From: Rhizobium oryzicola
GTDB lineage: Bacteria; Pseudomonadota; Alphaproteobacteria; Rhizobiales; Rhizobiaceae
NCBI RefSeq assembly: GCF_030504645.1
Contig: NZ_JAUKWQ010000002.1
Location: forward strand, 62,001 to 126,000
Length of the DNA stretch: 64,000 bases
Direction of reading: 5' to 3'
Position 1 is the first letter of the stretch. Each line of letters opens with the position of its first letter. Position numbers and translations under genes: made by a program. Below, in pieces: positions 30,530 through 39,919 of this stretch. Below the pieces are notes generated by a model. It saw only the letters and a list, made by a program, of their open reading frames with translations, made no database searches and had not been told where the DNA came from.

Positions 30530-31297
30530 ATGTATCGGATTGCCAATGAACCTCACCTCGTGACGGAAGGTGAGGCACCGACGATCCGCATCAGCGAGAT
30601 TTTTGGCCCGACCATCCAGGGCGAGGGCTTGCTGATTGGTCAACCGACTATCTTCGTGCGCACGGGCGGCTGTGACTTCCGCTGTTCGTGGTGCGACAGC
30701 CTGCATGCGGTGGAAAGCCGTTTTCGCGAGGACTGGAAACCAATGTCCGTCGCCGCCATCTGGACGGAAGTGGAGCGCCTGTCCGGTGGCCAGCCGCTGA
30801 TGGTGACACTTTCCGGCGGCAATCCGGCCATCCAGCCGCTGGAGCCGCTGATCGCGCATGGTCATCAGCGCGGCTATCGCTTCGCGCTGGAAACACAAGG
30901 ATCGATCGCGCGGCCGTGGTTTGCGGATCTCGACGTGCTGGTTCTTTCGCCAAAGCCTCCGTCCAGCGGCATGGATTTCGACGGCATGCAGTTACGATCC
31001 TGCATTGCTGCTGCGGGCAACGGCCCGCGCATGGTGCTGAAATTCGTCATCTTCGACGATGCGGATTTTGCCTTTGCCAGAGAGGTTTCTGCCCTCTGTC
31101 CCACCTTGCCGGTCTATCTGCAACCCGGCAACCACACGCCTCCGCCGCCGGAGGATGATGACGCGCGCATCGATCTCGACGGCATTACTGAGCGAATGCG
31201 CTGGCTGGTGGACCGGGTGGTGGAAGAGCGCTGGTTCTCCGCGCATGTCCTGCCGCAACTGCATGTGCTCTTGTGGGGTAACAGGCGTGGCGTGTGA
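30530..31297 (+). CDS. queE: 7-carboxy-7-deazaguanine synthase (radical SAM)
   Basis: 255 residues. The cluster-binding cysteines are CDFRCSWC near residue 50, the family's C-x-x-x-C-x-x-C form, with LSGGNPA and ALETQGS further on. It makes CDG from 6-carboxytetrahydropterin for queuosine. Cotranscribed with queC and therefore probably under the same riboswitch. A repeat element follows the gene. Confidence 0.94.
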   Translation: MYRIANEPHLVTEGEAPTIRISEIFGPTIQGEGLLIGQPTIFVRTGGCDFRCSWCDSLHAVESRFREDWKPMSVAAIWTEVERLSGGQPLMVTLSGGNPAIQPLEPLIAHGHQRGYRFALETQGSIARPWFADLDVLVLSPKPPSSGMDFDGMQLRSCIAAAGNGPRMVLKFVIFDDADFAFAREVSALCPTLPVYLQPGNHTPPPPEDDDARIDLDGITERMRWLVDRVVEERWFSAHVLPQLHVLLWGNRRGV

Positions 31298-31360
31298 GTC
31301 AGCGCTCCAGACTGCCGATAAAGCTGGTTCTCCATAATGAATGTGGGGGGCTCGCTCCTA

Positions 31361-31490
31361 AACCCCCTCTCCCCGCGCGCGGGGAGAGGGCTGGGGTGAG
31401 GGGCAAATACATTGAAATAACTTGAGAAATCGCCCCTCATCCGGCTGCCGCCACCTTCTCCCCGTTCTGACGGGGACAAGGAGATCCGCC
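31361..31490. repeat. Palindromic intergenic repeat, second family
   Basis: A perfect 26-base palindrome centred at 31377.5 (left half CCCTCTCCCCGCG) is followed by GGGTGAGGGGC. After about 27 AT-rich bases there is the inverse GCCCCTCATCCGG and an imperfect hairpin CTCCCCGT/ACGGGGA. The layout is two inverted arms around a short centre, as in rhizobial intergenic mosaic elements, but its text differs from the 27.9-kb copy. The surrounding 31298-31626 interval has no gene. Confidence 0.65.
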
Positions 31491-31626
31491 GCACCATCTC
31501 GGCCCGAACTCGACAAGCCGGATTTGTGAGCACGCGGAAGCGGGGGACCTCACTCCCATTCCATCCTTTGATTGGATCATCAATGCGTCCTGACGCAGTC
31601 TGTGTCCGTGCAGGCTTGGGGCTCTC

Positions 31627-32424
31627 ATGCAGGACGTTTTCAGCTACCTGGAGCGCGACGCGTTCAAGACGATTTCTCTTCTGAAGCATCTGCAATCCTA
31701 TCCTGAGGATAGGCAGGCGTTTCATGTTCGGGAGGACGAAAGAGAGGCGGTGCTGGTGCTGCTGCGCAATGCCGCCAGCCCCTATGATCGCGACACCTAT
31801 CCGGCAGCGGAATACACGGCCTTCATCGCGAGCGATCATCTGGATCTGACCACCCGCTTGCTGGTCCATCTGCCGCATCCTGTTGGGATCGTATTCAAGC
31901 TTGGCTCCGAGGCGGACCATGCAGCCGTGGCGCAATCCTACGATCTGACCTGCACAACCAGCCTGCTATCCTTCACGGATTCCGGTGCAGTCGAGCCTTG
32001 TGATGTCGGTTCATTGATCGCGGTGACCCATGCTCCGCAGCTGGAGACATGGTCATTGTTTGAAGCAAGAGGTTATGGCCGTGATTGGTTGATGCCGCTT
32101 CTTGCCTGTGGCAATGCCTTCGTGGTCGAAATCTGCCAGGCCGGTTCGATTGTCTGCGCCTGCTTTGCCTTCCAGAATTATGGCAGCATCTGGGAGGTTG
32201 GCGGTCTTTCCACGCGCCTGGATGCTCGACGTCAGGGCCATGCCGTGCGGGTGGTTCGCTCGGCGCTGGCGGAGATCCAGAGGCGAGGGTTGCAGCCGCG
32301 CTATGTGGTCGAGGAAAGTAATGAGGCTTCCCTGCAGCTTGCCCGTAAAATCGGCCTGCACCATGTGTTGACACTGACGCATTTTCTCAGCCTTGCACCC
32401 ACCGGCACAAGGGGTATTCCATGA
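31627..32424 (+). CDS. GNAT-family N-acetyltransferase
   Basis: 265 residues. The N-terminal 130 residues are an unassigned module; the C-terminal half (about 150-255) has GNAT features: EICQAGSIVCACFAFQNYGS strands, G-G-L-S-T-R-L-D-A-R-R-Q-G-H-A as the acetyl-CoA loop, and EESNEASLQLARKIGL. The acceptor is unknown. Its stop overlaps the next gene by four bases (ATGA), so the two are coupled. Confidence 0.75.
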   Translation: MQDVFSYLERDAFKTISLLKHLQSYPEDRQAFHVREDEREAVLVLLRNAASPYDRDTYPAAEYTAFIASDHLDLTTRLLVHLPHPVGIVFKLGSEADHAAVAQSYDLTCTTSLLSFTDSGAVEPCDVGSLIAVTHAPQLETWSLFEARGYGRDWLMPLLACGNAFVVEICQAGSIVCACFAFQNYGSIWEVGGLSTRLDARRQGHAVRVVRSALAEIQRRGLQPRYVVEESNEASLQLARKIGLHHVLTLTHFLSLAPTGTRGIP

Positions 32425-33179
32425 AAATTCGCCTCATCCGCAATGCGACACTCAAGCTTGACTATGCTGGCCGGACCATTCTGATCGATCCCTATTTCGC
32501 CCCGCGCCACAGCCTGCCATCCTATACCGGCAAGTCGAAAAACCCGCTGGTGGAATTGCGGCTGCCCGTCGACGAGATCCTGTCCGGTGTGGATCTGGTC
32601 ATCATATCCCACTTGCATTCGGATCATTTCGATAGCGTCGCCAAGGAAAGAGTGCCGAAGACGCTGCCGATCCTCTGCCAACCGGGTGATGAGGAGAAGA
32701 TCCGCGCTGCCGGTTTCGCGGATGTCACGCCGCTGACAGATGACATCACGTGGAACGGCATCACCATCACCCGTCGCGAAGGCAGCCATGGACTAGGCCC
32801 CGTGCAGGAAGCCATGGGCTCGGTGATGGGGATAAGTGTGGAAGCCGTGGGAGAGCCGCATCTTTACTGGCTGGGCGATACGGTGCTTTACCCGCCGGTG
32901 CTGGAGGTGATCGAGCGGACGCAGCCTGATGTCATCGTCAGTCACTCCTGCGGCGCCTATTGGGGCAAGGACCTGATCGTGATGGATGCGGCGGAAACCG
33001 TGGCGCTCTGCGAAGCGGCGCCGTTTGCAACGGTCATCGCCACGCATATGGAAGCGTTGGATCACGCAACGGTCAGCCGGTCCGATCTGCGGGCGGCAGC
33101 CGATGATGCGGCTATTGCTCCTTCACGAATGATCATTCCCGCTGATGGCGAGGAAATCATTCTGACGGCCGCCCGTTAA
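32421..33179 (+). CDS. Metallo-beta-lactamase-fold hydrolase
   Basis: 252 residues, UlaG-like type. The metal motif is SHLHSDHFD near residue 57, with later ligands in EGSHGLG, WLGDTVLY and THMEALDH. The start lies within the stop of the GNAT gene. The substrate is unknown. The stop is 17 bases from that of the convergent hemH. Confidence 0.85.
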   Translation: MKIRLIRNATLKLDYAGRTILIDPYFAPRHSLPSYTGKSKNPLVELRLPVDEILSGVDLVIISHLHSDHFDSVAKERVPKTLPILCQPGDEEKIRAAGFADVTPLTDDITWNGITITRREGSHGLGPVQEAMGSVMGISVEAVGEPHLYWLGDTVLYPPVLEVIERTQPDVIVSHSCGAYWGKDLIVMDAAETVALCEAAPFATVIATHMEALDHATVSRSDLRAAADDAAIAPSRMIIPADGEEIILTAAR

Positions 33180-33196
33180 CGCAGGGAGAGTACCTC

Positions 33197-34234
33197 TTAC
33201 ACCCAGCCCTTCAATTCCTGGCGCACGATGTGCTCGAGAACCCGCATGCCTTCCGCGCTGTCGTTGAGGCAGGGGATATGTGAAAACTTTTCGCCGCCAT
33301 TGTGCAGGAAATCCTCGCCCGCTTCACCGGCGATTTCCTCCAGCGTTTCCAAGCAGTCGGAGACGAAGCCGGGGTTCAGGATGGCGATGCGCTTGACGCC
33401 TTCCTTGGCCAGCTTTTCGACGGTCTTGTCCGTATAAGGCTGCAGCCATTCCTCCGGCCCGAACCGTGACTGGAAGGTCACCATCAGCTTTTCCTTTGGC
33501 CAGCCCAGGCGGTCGCGCAGCAGGCGTGTCGTCTTGTAGCACTGGCAGTGATAGGGGTCGCCCTTCTTGAAGTAGGACATGGGGATGCCGTGATAGGAGG
33601 TAATCACCAGTTCCGGATCCCAGTCGAGCGTCGCCAGATGTTTCTCGATGGAGGTGGCGAGCGCATCAATATAAACCGGGTCGTCGTGATAGCGCGGCAC
33701 GGTGCGCAGCGCCGGCTGCCAGCGCATTTTCAGAAGCGCCTTGAAGGCTTCGTCGTTGACCGTCGCTGTCGTTGCAGCGGCATATTGCGGATAGAGTGGG
33801 AAAAGCAGGATCTTTTCGCAGCCCGCCTTTTGCAACTCATTCATCTTTGACTGGATGGATGGCTGGCCGTAACGCATGGCCCAGTCCACCTGCACATGCG
33901 GCATGTCCGTGAAGGCAGCGGCCATCTTCTCTGCCTGATTGCGCGTATAGGTGCGCAGATAGCTCTCATCCAGATCCTTGTTCCAGATGCTTTCATAGGC
34001 CTTGCCGACCTTTTGCGGGCGCTTGTTCAGTACGATGCCGTAAAGGATCGGGTACCAGAGCAGCCGAGACCACTCGATCACGCGCCGGTCTGTGAGGAAC
34101 TCGGCAAGATAGCGGCGCATGGACCAGTAGTCGGTTCCGTCTGGTGTCCCCAGATTGACGAGCAGCACGCCAACCTTGCCGAAACGAACCGGCGGGTGAT
34201 CAGAAGGCAGGTGATTGGCGGGCGCGTTCATCAT
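33197..34234 (-). CDS. hemH: Ferrochelatase
   Basis: 345 residues inserting ferrous iron into protoporphyrin IX, the last step of protoheme synthesis. LLVNLGTPD is near the N-terminus; the catalytic His is in SYHGIPMSYFKKGDPYHCQC and the conserved Glu in FGPEEWLQPYTD. The C-terminal NPGFVSDCLETLEEI is typical. The frame extends to 34342, but MMNAPANHL at 34234 is the reasonable start (34231 is also possible). Confidence 0.95.
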   Translation of the reverse strand: MMNAPANHLPSDHPPVRFGKVGVLLVNLGTPDGTDYWSMRRYLAEFLTDRRVIEWSRLLWYPILYGIVLNKRPQKVGKAYESIWNKDLDESYLRTYTRNQAEKMAAAFTDMPHVQVDWAMRYGQPSIQSKMNELQKAGCEKILLFPLYPQYAAATTATVNDEAFKALLKMRWQPALRTVPRYHDDPVYIDALATSIEKHLATLDWDPELVITSYHGIPMSYFKKGDPYHCQCYKTTRLLRDRLGWPKEKLMVTFQSRFGPEEWLQPYTDKTVEKLAKEGVKRIAILNPGFVSDCLETLEEIAGEAGEDFLHNGGEKFSHIPCLNDSAEGMRVLEHIVRQELKGWV

Positions 34235-34303
34235 GATGTGCTGGTCCGGGTTTGGGGAATACCGCCTATACGCAGGCAAAAGACGATTGGTTCTATCTAG
34301 AAA

Positions 34304-34333
34304 TAAAAAACGGTCCGGGAAAGCCCCGGACCG
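34304..34333 (-). terminator. Terminator of the 5'-nucleotidase gene
   Basis: A 9-bp stem CGGTCCGGG/CCCGGACCG followed on the minus strand by six T residues, 24 bases after the stop codon. Confidence 0.9.
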
Positions 34334-34356
34334 TCCAACCACATAGACAAATTGTC

Positions 34357-36033
34357 TTACTTGCTTGGGGCAACTGTTGCAGCTGCGCCAGCCGTTGCAG
34401 GCTTGGCAGCTGGAGCGACGTAGCCAGCCGGCGTGGTTTCCGTAATGCGGCCGTCCGTGTACGGCTTGTAAGGCGCATTGGCCGCAATGTACTCGGCCGT
34501 CACGTCGGCCAGATCCGGGCCGTAGTCATAGGCGTTCTTGCCGTTCTTGGCGAAGACGCTGTAGCCGTCGCCACCGGCGCGCATATAGTTGTTGGTGACC
34601 ACGTTATAGGTCTTTTCCGGGTCGATGGCGACGAACTTGCCACCTTCCTTCACCTCGACAGTGCCGAGACGGCTACCGGCTGGCTTGGAGCGATCGAAGG
34701 TGTACTTGATGCCAGACACCTGCGGGAAGCGACCGGCGCCGTCATCGATCTGGGACAGACCGTTTTCGAGAGCGGCCTTCACGTCGGAACCCTTCAGCTG
34801 GAAGGTTGCCAGCGTGTTCTGGAAGGGCAGCACCGTGATGACGGCACCCATCGTCACCTTGCCTTCGCCGATAGACGTGCGCAGACCGCCGCCGTTCTGG
34901 ATGGCGATGAACTCGCCCTGGTTCTTCACGCGGTCAACCATCGCGTCGGCAACCAGGTTGCCCATGGAGCATTCCTTGACGCGGCAGATATTGCTTGCGC
35001 CTTCGATCGGACCAGCGGATTCGCCTATGATCTTTTCGCGCAGCGCCTTGATCGGGCCGGCCAGTTCCTTAACGCGGGCTTGCATGGCCTCATCCGGCTT
35101 GAACGAGGAGTCGATCAGGATCGGATCGCCCTTGGCGCTCTTGACCACGCCGTTGTCATCGAAGGTCACGACCACATCGCCGAGATACTTGCTGTAGGAG
35201 GCAGCGGTGACGACCGGCACCTTGTAGCCGCCCGGATTGTCGACCATGGTCGGGTAGGGACCAGCAGCCTTCGGATCGGTATTGGAGAGCAGCGTGTGCG
35301 AATGGCCACCGACAACGACATCGACATCAGGGATCTTGGCAATGGCTTCAAGGTCCCGGTTGTAGCCGATATGCGTCAGCGCGATGATCTTGTTGATCCC
35401 TTGCGCCTTCAGCTTTTGTGCTTCAGCCGTGATGGCCGCAGCCTCTTCCGTGAACTTGACATAGGGGCCCGGCGAAGCGAGTTCCGGCGTGTCGGCGGTG
35501 ACTACGCCGATAATGCCGATCTTCTGGCCGCCCACTTCCACGATGGTGGACGGCTTTATGTTCTTCAGCGTGGACTTCGGGTCCAGCGTGATATTGGCGG
35601 TGACGACCGGGAACTGCACCTTTTCGAGGAAGGGAGCCAGCGCCTTTTCGCCATCGTCAAATTCGTGGTTGCCGAGCGTCATGGCATCGAACTTGATGGC
35701 GTTCATCACCTCAAGCTCAGCGCCGCCCTTGTAGGTGGTGTAGAACAGGGAGCCCTGGAAGTTGTCGCCGGCGTTCAGCGTCAGCACATTCTTGCCAGCC
35801 AATGATGCGCGCAGCTGATCGATCGCCGTCTTCAGGCGGGCCGCGCCGCCGAAGCACTGGTTCTTGCTTTCTTCTTCGGCCGAGCAAGTGGAATCGTACT
35901 TGTTGATCGACTCGATGCGGCTGTGAAAATCGTTGATATGCAGGATGTTGAGCTCGAAATCTGCGAATGCCGCACCGGCTGAAAGGCCAAGGGATGTCGC
36001 GGCCAGTAGGCCAAGACCGAGTTTCTTCATCAT
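34357..36033 (-). CDS. Secreted 5'-nucleotidase / metallophosphatase
   Basis: 558 residues. A signal peptide (MMKKLGLGLLAATSLGLSAG, cut after AFA) precedes a calcineurin-like domain (about 28-290) with INDFHSR, LNAGDNFQGS, LGNHEFDDG and VVGGHSHTLL, then a 5'-nucleotidase C-terminal domain (about 330-520) with AIQNGGGLRTSI. It probably hydrolyses nucleotides or nucleotide sugars in the periplasm (UshA-like). Cys pairs suggest a disulfide-bonded periplasmic fold. The tail is Ala/Pro-rich. Confidence 0.92.
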   Translation of the reverse strand: MMKKLGLGLLAATSLGLSAGAAFADFELNILHINDFHSRIESINKYDSTCSAEEESKNQCFGGAARLKTAIDQLRASLAGKNVLTLNAGDNFQGSLFYTTYKGGAELEVMNAIKFDAMTLGNHEFDDGEKALAPFLEKVQFPVVTANITLDPKSTLKNIKPSTIVEVGGQKIGIIGVVTADTPELASPGPYVKFTEEAAAITAEAQKLKAQGINKIIALTHIGYNRDLEAIAKIPDVDVVVGGHSHTLLSNTDPKAAGPYPTMVDNPGGYKVPVVTAASYSKYLGDVVVTFDDNGVVKSAKGDPILIDSSFKPDEAMQARVKELAGPIKALREKIIGESAGPIEGASNICRVKECSMGNLVADAMVDRVKNQGEFIAIQNGGGLRTSIGEGKVTMGAVITVLPFQNTLATFQLKGSDVKAALENGLSQIDDGAGRFPQVSGIKYTFDRSKPAGSRLGTVEVKEGGKFVAIDPEKTYNVVTNNYMRAGGDGYSVFAKNGKNAYDYGPDLADVTAEYIAANAPYKPYTDGRITETTPAGYVAPAAKPATAGAAATVAPSK

Positions 36034-36190
36034 GACAAATGCTCTCCTACGTCATTCGGGCTTGTGTCTGTGCCCTGTTCCGCCTGTTTGTATTTGTTGT
36101 TTGTGACACGCGTTAGAATTCCATGGTTTCATCATGAGCTGATGACTTCAAGCGAAATATGACAGACGCGAACCGGAATAAAATGCACGC

Positions 36191-36217
36191 AAAAAGAAAC
36201 CCCGCGTGAGCGGGGTT
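36191..36217 (-). terminator. Terminator of omp10
   Basis: An 8-bp stem AACCCCGC/GCGGGGTT followed on the minus strand by TCTTTTT, 24 bases after the stop codon. Confidence 0.9.
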
Positions 36218-36240
36218 CGCATAAATGGATGGTTGGACCG

Positions 36241-36606
36241 TTACATCCGGCGCGTCAGCGTGAACTGGGAACCGGCGTCCGAGGTGCAGTTCAACTGCGC
36301 CGGGGTGACCAGTGCGCAATTCACCTTCGACTGCTTCTGACGCAAGATTGAGGTCATGCTGATTTCCACGAGCGTCGGCGACGTGTTGACATAGGTGCCC
36401 GTGGCCAACAGCGCGTTGTTGTCCGTGGAGCGCGTGTTGAACTGGCCCGCCTGGAACGTGGATAGGATACCGTTCGGGTCCGCCCAGGTGCCTTCCACGC
36501 CCTGTGGCTGTACCGGTGGCGGCAGGGGCCGGGGACTGGGGGATGATACGCACGCCGTCAGCATGGCTGAGGCGGCAATGAGCGCGAGGCTCGCCTTGAT
36601 CTTCAT
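36241..36606 (-). CDS. omp10: Omp10-like outer-membrane lipoprotein
   Basis: 121 residues. A lipoprotein signal peptide ends in the lipobox LTAC with Cys19, so the mature protein should be acylated and carried to the outer membrane. The body contains GVEGTWADPNG, STDNNALLATG, KVNCALVTPAQLNC and SQFTLTRRM, closely matching Brucella Omp10. GGAGACAAG precedes the ATG at 36606. Omp10 affects virulence and surface properties in Brucella; the role here is unknown. Confidence 0.88.
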   Translation of the reverse strand: MKIKASLALIAASAMLTACVSSPSPRPLPPPVQPQGVEGTWADPNGILSTFQAGQFNTRSTDNNALLATGTYVNTSPTLVEISMTSILRQKQSKVNCALVTPAQLNCTSDAGSQFTLTRRM

Positions 36607-36760
36607 TCTTGTCTCCCGCGATTCGGACGCGTCACGTGCGGAACGATGGCGCGAAGCCCTATGTAATGCAAGGAGGAGCTGATCAAAGAGGCATTTCCAG
36701 TTTATCCCCGCCTGCGTCATGCACAGGCGGGAATGAATGCGACGAAATTCTGGACGGCGA

Positions 36761-38209
36761 TCAGGTCCGAACCAGGATGTTGCGGAACTGCCAGGGATCC
36801 TTCTCGTCCAGGTCTTCCGGGAAGAGGCCCGGACGGCCGTCGAGCGGCGTCCAGTCGGTGTAGTGGCCTTCGACCGGGCCGAGATAGGGCGACTGCACTT
36901 CCAGGCAGCGCTTGTAATCCATCTCGTCGGCTTCCACGATGCCAGCCTTCGGGTTCTCAAGCGCCCAGACCATGCCGGCCAGAACGGCAGACGTTACCTG
37001 CAGACCGGTGGCGTTCTGGTAAGGGGCGATCTCGCGGGTTTCTTCCAGCGAAAGGCGCGAGCCGTACCAGTAGGCGTTCTTCTCGTGACCGTAGAGCAGG
37101 ACGCCCAGTTCATCGACGCCGTCCACCAGTTCGTTCTCGTCGAGAACGTGCAGAACCGGCTGTGCATTGCCGCCATTGCCGAACATTTCGTGCAGCGACA
37201 GAACCGCATCATTGGCCGGGTGATAGGCGTAATGGCAGGTCGGGCGATAGGTCACGTCGCCGTCCTTGTCGCGAACGGTGAAGTAATCGGCAATCGAGAT
37301 CGACTCGTTGTGGGTGACGAGGAAGCCGTATTGCGGGCCAGGTGTTGGGCACCAGGTGCGCACGCGGGTGTTGGCGCCGGGCTGTTCCAGATAGATGGCG
37401 GCCTGGCAGCCCTTTTTGTGCTTCTTGGCGTTCTTCGGCATCCAGTTTTCATGGGTGCCCCAGCCGAGTTCGGAGGGCTGCAGGCCTTCGGAAATGAAAC
37501 CTTCGACCGACCAGGTGTTCCAGAACACGTTCAGCGGCTTCGGGTTCTTCGTGCGCTGCGTATCGCGTTCGGCAATGTGAACGCCCTTGACGCCCACCTT
37601 CTTCATCAGCTTGGCCCAGCCTTCGCGGTCATCCGCTGCCGGCTCGTCGAACTTCAGACCCGTCTCGTTGGCGATGTTGAGGAGCGCCTGTTTTACGAAC
37701 CAGGAGACCATGCCGGGATTGGCGCCGCAGCAGGAAACGGCCGTCGTGCCGCCTGGGTTCTTCTTCTTCTCGCTGCGCACGGTTTCGCGCAGCGCGTAAT
37801 TGGTGCGGTCGGCATTCTTCATGCTCTTGTCGAAATAGAAGCCGAGCCAGGGCTCGACGACCGTATCGATATAGAGAACATCGAGCTTGCGGCAGAACTT
37901 GATCATATCAAGCGAGCCGGTATCGACGGAGAGGTTCACGCAGAAACCCTGGCCTTCGCCTTCGGTCAGGAGTGGCTTCAGTAGTTCCTTGTAGTTCTCC
38001 TTGGTCACGTGGGCCTGGATGAACTTGATGCCGTGCTTGTCGAGGATCGCCTTGTCGTCATCGCGCGGGTCGATGACAACCATCCGGCTCTTGTCGAACT
38101 TGAAGTGACGTTCGATCAGCGGCAGGGTGCCGCGGCCGATCGATCCGAAACCGATCATCACGATCGGGCCGGTGATTTCGGCATAAACCGGATAGGTCTT
38201 CTCTGACAT
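36761..38209 (-). CDS. hss: Homospermidine synthase
   Basis: 482 residues. The NAD-binding VMIGFGSIGRGTLPLIERH region is at the N-terminus and ENWMPKNAKKH near the middle. It makes sym-homospermidine from putrescine using NAD, giving the main long polyamine of rhizobia. AAGGAG precedes the ATG at 38209. Saccharopine dehydrogenase-like fold. It is alone on its strand, with an 18-base palindrome 79 bases upstream of its start. Confidence 0.95.
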   Translation of the reverse strand: MSEKTYPVYAEITGPIVMIGFGSIGRGTLPLIERHFKFDKSRMVVIDPRDDDKAILDKHGIKFIQAHVTKENYKELLKPLLTEGEGQGFCVNLSVDTGSLDMIKFCRKLDVLYIDTVVEPWLGFYFDKSMKNADRTNYALRETVRSEKKKNPGGTTAVSCCGANPGMVSWFVKQALLNIANETGLKFDEPAADDREGWAKLMKKVGVKGVHIAERDTQRTKNPKPLNVFWNTWSVEGFISEGLQPSELGWGTHENWMPKNAKKHKKGCQAAIYLEQPGANTRVRTWCPTPGPQYGFLVTHNESISIADYFTVRDKDGDVTYRPTCHYAYHPANDAVLSLHEMFGNGGNAQPVLHVLDENELVDGVDELGVLLYGHEKNAYWYGSRLSLEETREIAPYQNATGLQVTSAVLAGMVWALENPKAGIVEADEMDYKRCLEVQSPYLGPVEGHYTDWTPLDGRPGLFPEDLDEKDPWQFRNILVRT

Positions 38210-38287
38210 TTCTTGCTCCTTCGGCCCTTCGATCTTCTGCCGGGAAGGGCCGTGTTTCGGCTGTGGTTGAATACGCGTGCCACGCAT

Positions 38288-38305
38288 GTGATCGCGCTAG
38301 ATCAC
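38288..38305. promoter_or_regulatory. Palindrome upstream of hss
   Basis: GTGATC and GATCAC flank six bases. It lies 79 bases before the hss start and may be an operator. The binding protein is not known. Confidence 0.4.
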
Positions 38306-38342
38306 AAAACGTGGTCACAATAAAGAGACCAACGCGACAAGC

Positions 38343-39251
38343 CTATGGCAGCGGTTGGGGATGGCCCAAGTTTTCTGCGCTCTTTATCAGAAGCTCGACA
38401 AATTCCGCCCTTCGATGGGTGAGTCCCTTGTAGGCGGCCTCTTCTGATGTCAGCGCATCCAGTTGGGCGGCGAGATGACGCATCAGCTGAGCGCCATCGG
38501 GTTCACGCGCGAGGGCTGCGATCGGGTCCATGTAGATGCGGATGGTGAAGAGGATGTCTCCCGTTTGCGGAAGTTTCCGCAAGGTCTGGCGCTCCACCCG
38601 GATAAAACTTTCGGCCGCCGGGATGTCGGGCACCACCCGATCCGACTTCGGCTTTGGGGAGAACAACGCCTCGCTCCAGTTGATCGACCAGTTCAGTCGC
38701 TTTACGGATCGGTCGGGCTGAAGACGATCGAACATGCGATTGATCAGCTCCGCATTGCGGCTGCCGCCCTCGAAGCCGGGTACGTCGGCATGGACCTCGT
38801 CCATCACACGGCCGAATTTTTCCTCCAAGGACCAGGAGGAGGGGAAGGCTACGAAGGCCGCAGCAATGCGCCAGCCATTGTCGCCGCGCCGCATGATGAC
38901 CAGATCGTTCTGCACTAAGAGTCCCGCCCGCATCAGCGGCGGCAGGTCGCTTGACCCGAGCGACACGGTGGCTGCGCCCACGACTTCGATGGAGCGGTCT
39001 TTCGGTCGGTAAAGGTTCGGATAGCGTTCCGGCAAATAGTCCGCCAGGAGCGTCAGCACTTCCTGCTGTGCGTCCAGCGTGTCCGGCTCTGCACGGAATA
39101 TGACGTCGCGCTGTGTCGCCAGAAGACGTCGCTTTTCCGTCAGGTAGCGTGCCAGGTCACCGTCCGGCTCGATCCAGTCATTGAGATCCAGCTGCGTCAG
39201 GCCAATGGTGAACGGCGTGGAGGAGCCGTCATAGGGCGTGTAGGTTACCAT
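38343..39251 (-). CDS. DUF3445 protein, heme-dependent oxidative N-demethylase family
   Basis: 302 residues. Family features are the N-terminal P-F-T-I-G-L-T-Q-L-D region, RYPNLYRP near residue 75, a central LVQNDLVIMRR, FPSSWSLEEKFG and the NWSEALFSPKPK stretch. DUF3445 proteins include heme/FMN/Fe-S-linked dimethylamine-type oxidative N-demethylases; in most copies the substrate is unknown. It follows a pabC-like gene by eight bases, forming a third gene of that unit. Confidence 0.8.
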   Translation of the reverse strand: MVTYTPYDGSSTPFTIGLTQLDLNDWIEPDGDLARYLTEKRRLLATQRDVIFRAEPDTLDAQQEVLTLLADYLPERYPNLYRPKDRSIEVVGAATVSLGSSDLPPLMRAGLLVQNDLVIMRRGDNGWRIAAAFVAFPSSWSLEEKFGRVMDEVHADVPGFEGGSRNAELINRMFDRLQPDRSVKRLNWSINWSEALFSPKPKSDRVVPDIPAAESFIRVERQTLRKLPQTGDILFTIRIYMDPIAALAREPDGAQLMRHLAAQLDALTSEEAAYKGLTHRRAEFVELLIKSAENLGHPQPLP

Positions 39252-39259
39252 ATGCGTTT

Positions 39260-39919
39260 CTAATCGATCGCCAGCACCGCCGGGATCAGTCCGCGCAGCG
39301 AATTCCCGACGAAAATCTTCCGGTCGACCAGATCGGTCGGCTTGAGAACTTCACTTCGCGCTTTCCGTTCCCGTATGAGGTCTGCGCGCAACACGCCCGG
39401 CAGCAGCCCGCTGCTGAGCGGCGGGGTGATCAGCTGTCCGTCAGCGGCTTCGACAAAAAGGTTGGTGATGGTGCCCTCGCAAAGCTCTCCCCGCTCGTTG
39501 AGCAGCAGCACCTCGTCGGCTTCATCAGGCTTGAATTCGGCACGCGCGGCCTCATAAGGCTCGCGGCGGGTGGTCTTGTGGCGAAACAGGCTATCTTCGG
39601 AATCGAGTTTCGTGCGGGCAATCCGCAACCGCCAAACGGTATCTTCGGCAACGGGCTCGAAAGGCGTCGCTGCGACCTCCACCTTGCCACGGAAGGTCAT
39701 GGTGAGGCGCACCCGCAGCGGCACGTCACCGGTGGCAATTTCCTTCAAGACCTCGTCCGGCTTGACGGGCTGGCGAAAGCCGAGCGCATCGGCTGAACGG
39801 CTGAGCCGCCGCAAATGCTGGTCAAGCCGCAGGAAGCCTTGCTCTGGCTCCCAGCGCAAGGTTTCGATCAGCAGGAAATCTGCTGAGGGTTTACTGCGAA
39901 GCGCGCTTTGAGAAGACAT
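39260..39919 (-). CDS. pabC: Aminotransferase class IV, PabC-like
   Basis: 219 residues of the PLP fold-type IV family. FLLIETLRWEPEQGFLRLDQH starts the fold; the active-site Lys is expected in FRHKTTRREPYE, and EVLLLNERGELCEGTITNLF with LLPGVLR follow. By position after pabB it is probably 4-amino-4-deoxychorismate lyase, giving p-aminobenzoate for folate. The start at 39919 overlaps pabB by 52 bases. Confidence 0.82.
   Translation of the reverse strand: MSSQSALRSKPSADFLLIETLRWEPEQGFLRLDQHLRRLSRSADALGFRQPVKPDEVLKEIATGDVPLRVRLTMTFRGKVEVAATPFEPVAEDTVWRLRIARTKLDSEDSLFRHKTTRREPYEAARAEFKPDEADEVLLLNERGELCEGTITNLFVEAADGQLITPPLSSGLLPGVLRADLIRERKARSEVLKPTDLVDRKIFVGNSLRGLIPAVLAID

Noticed and set aside
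36703..36733. Hairpin CCGCCTG/CAGGCGG downstream of hss
   Set aside because: No T run follows; it may be a weak terminator but the evidence is too thin.
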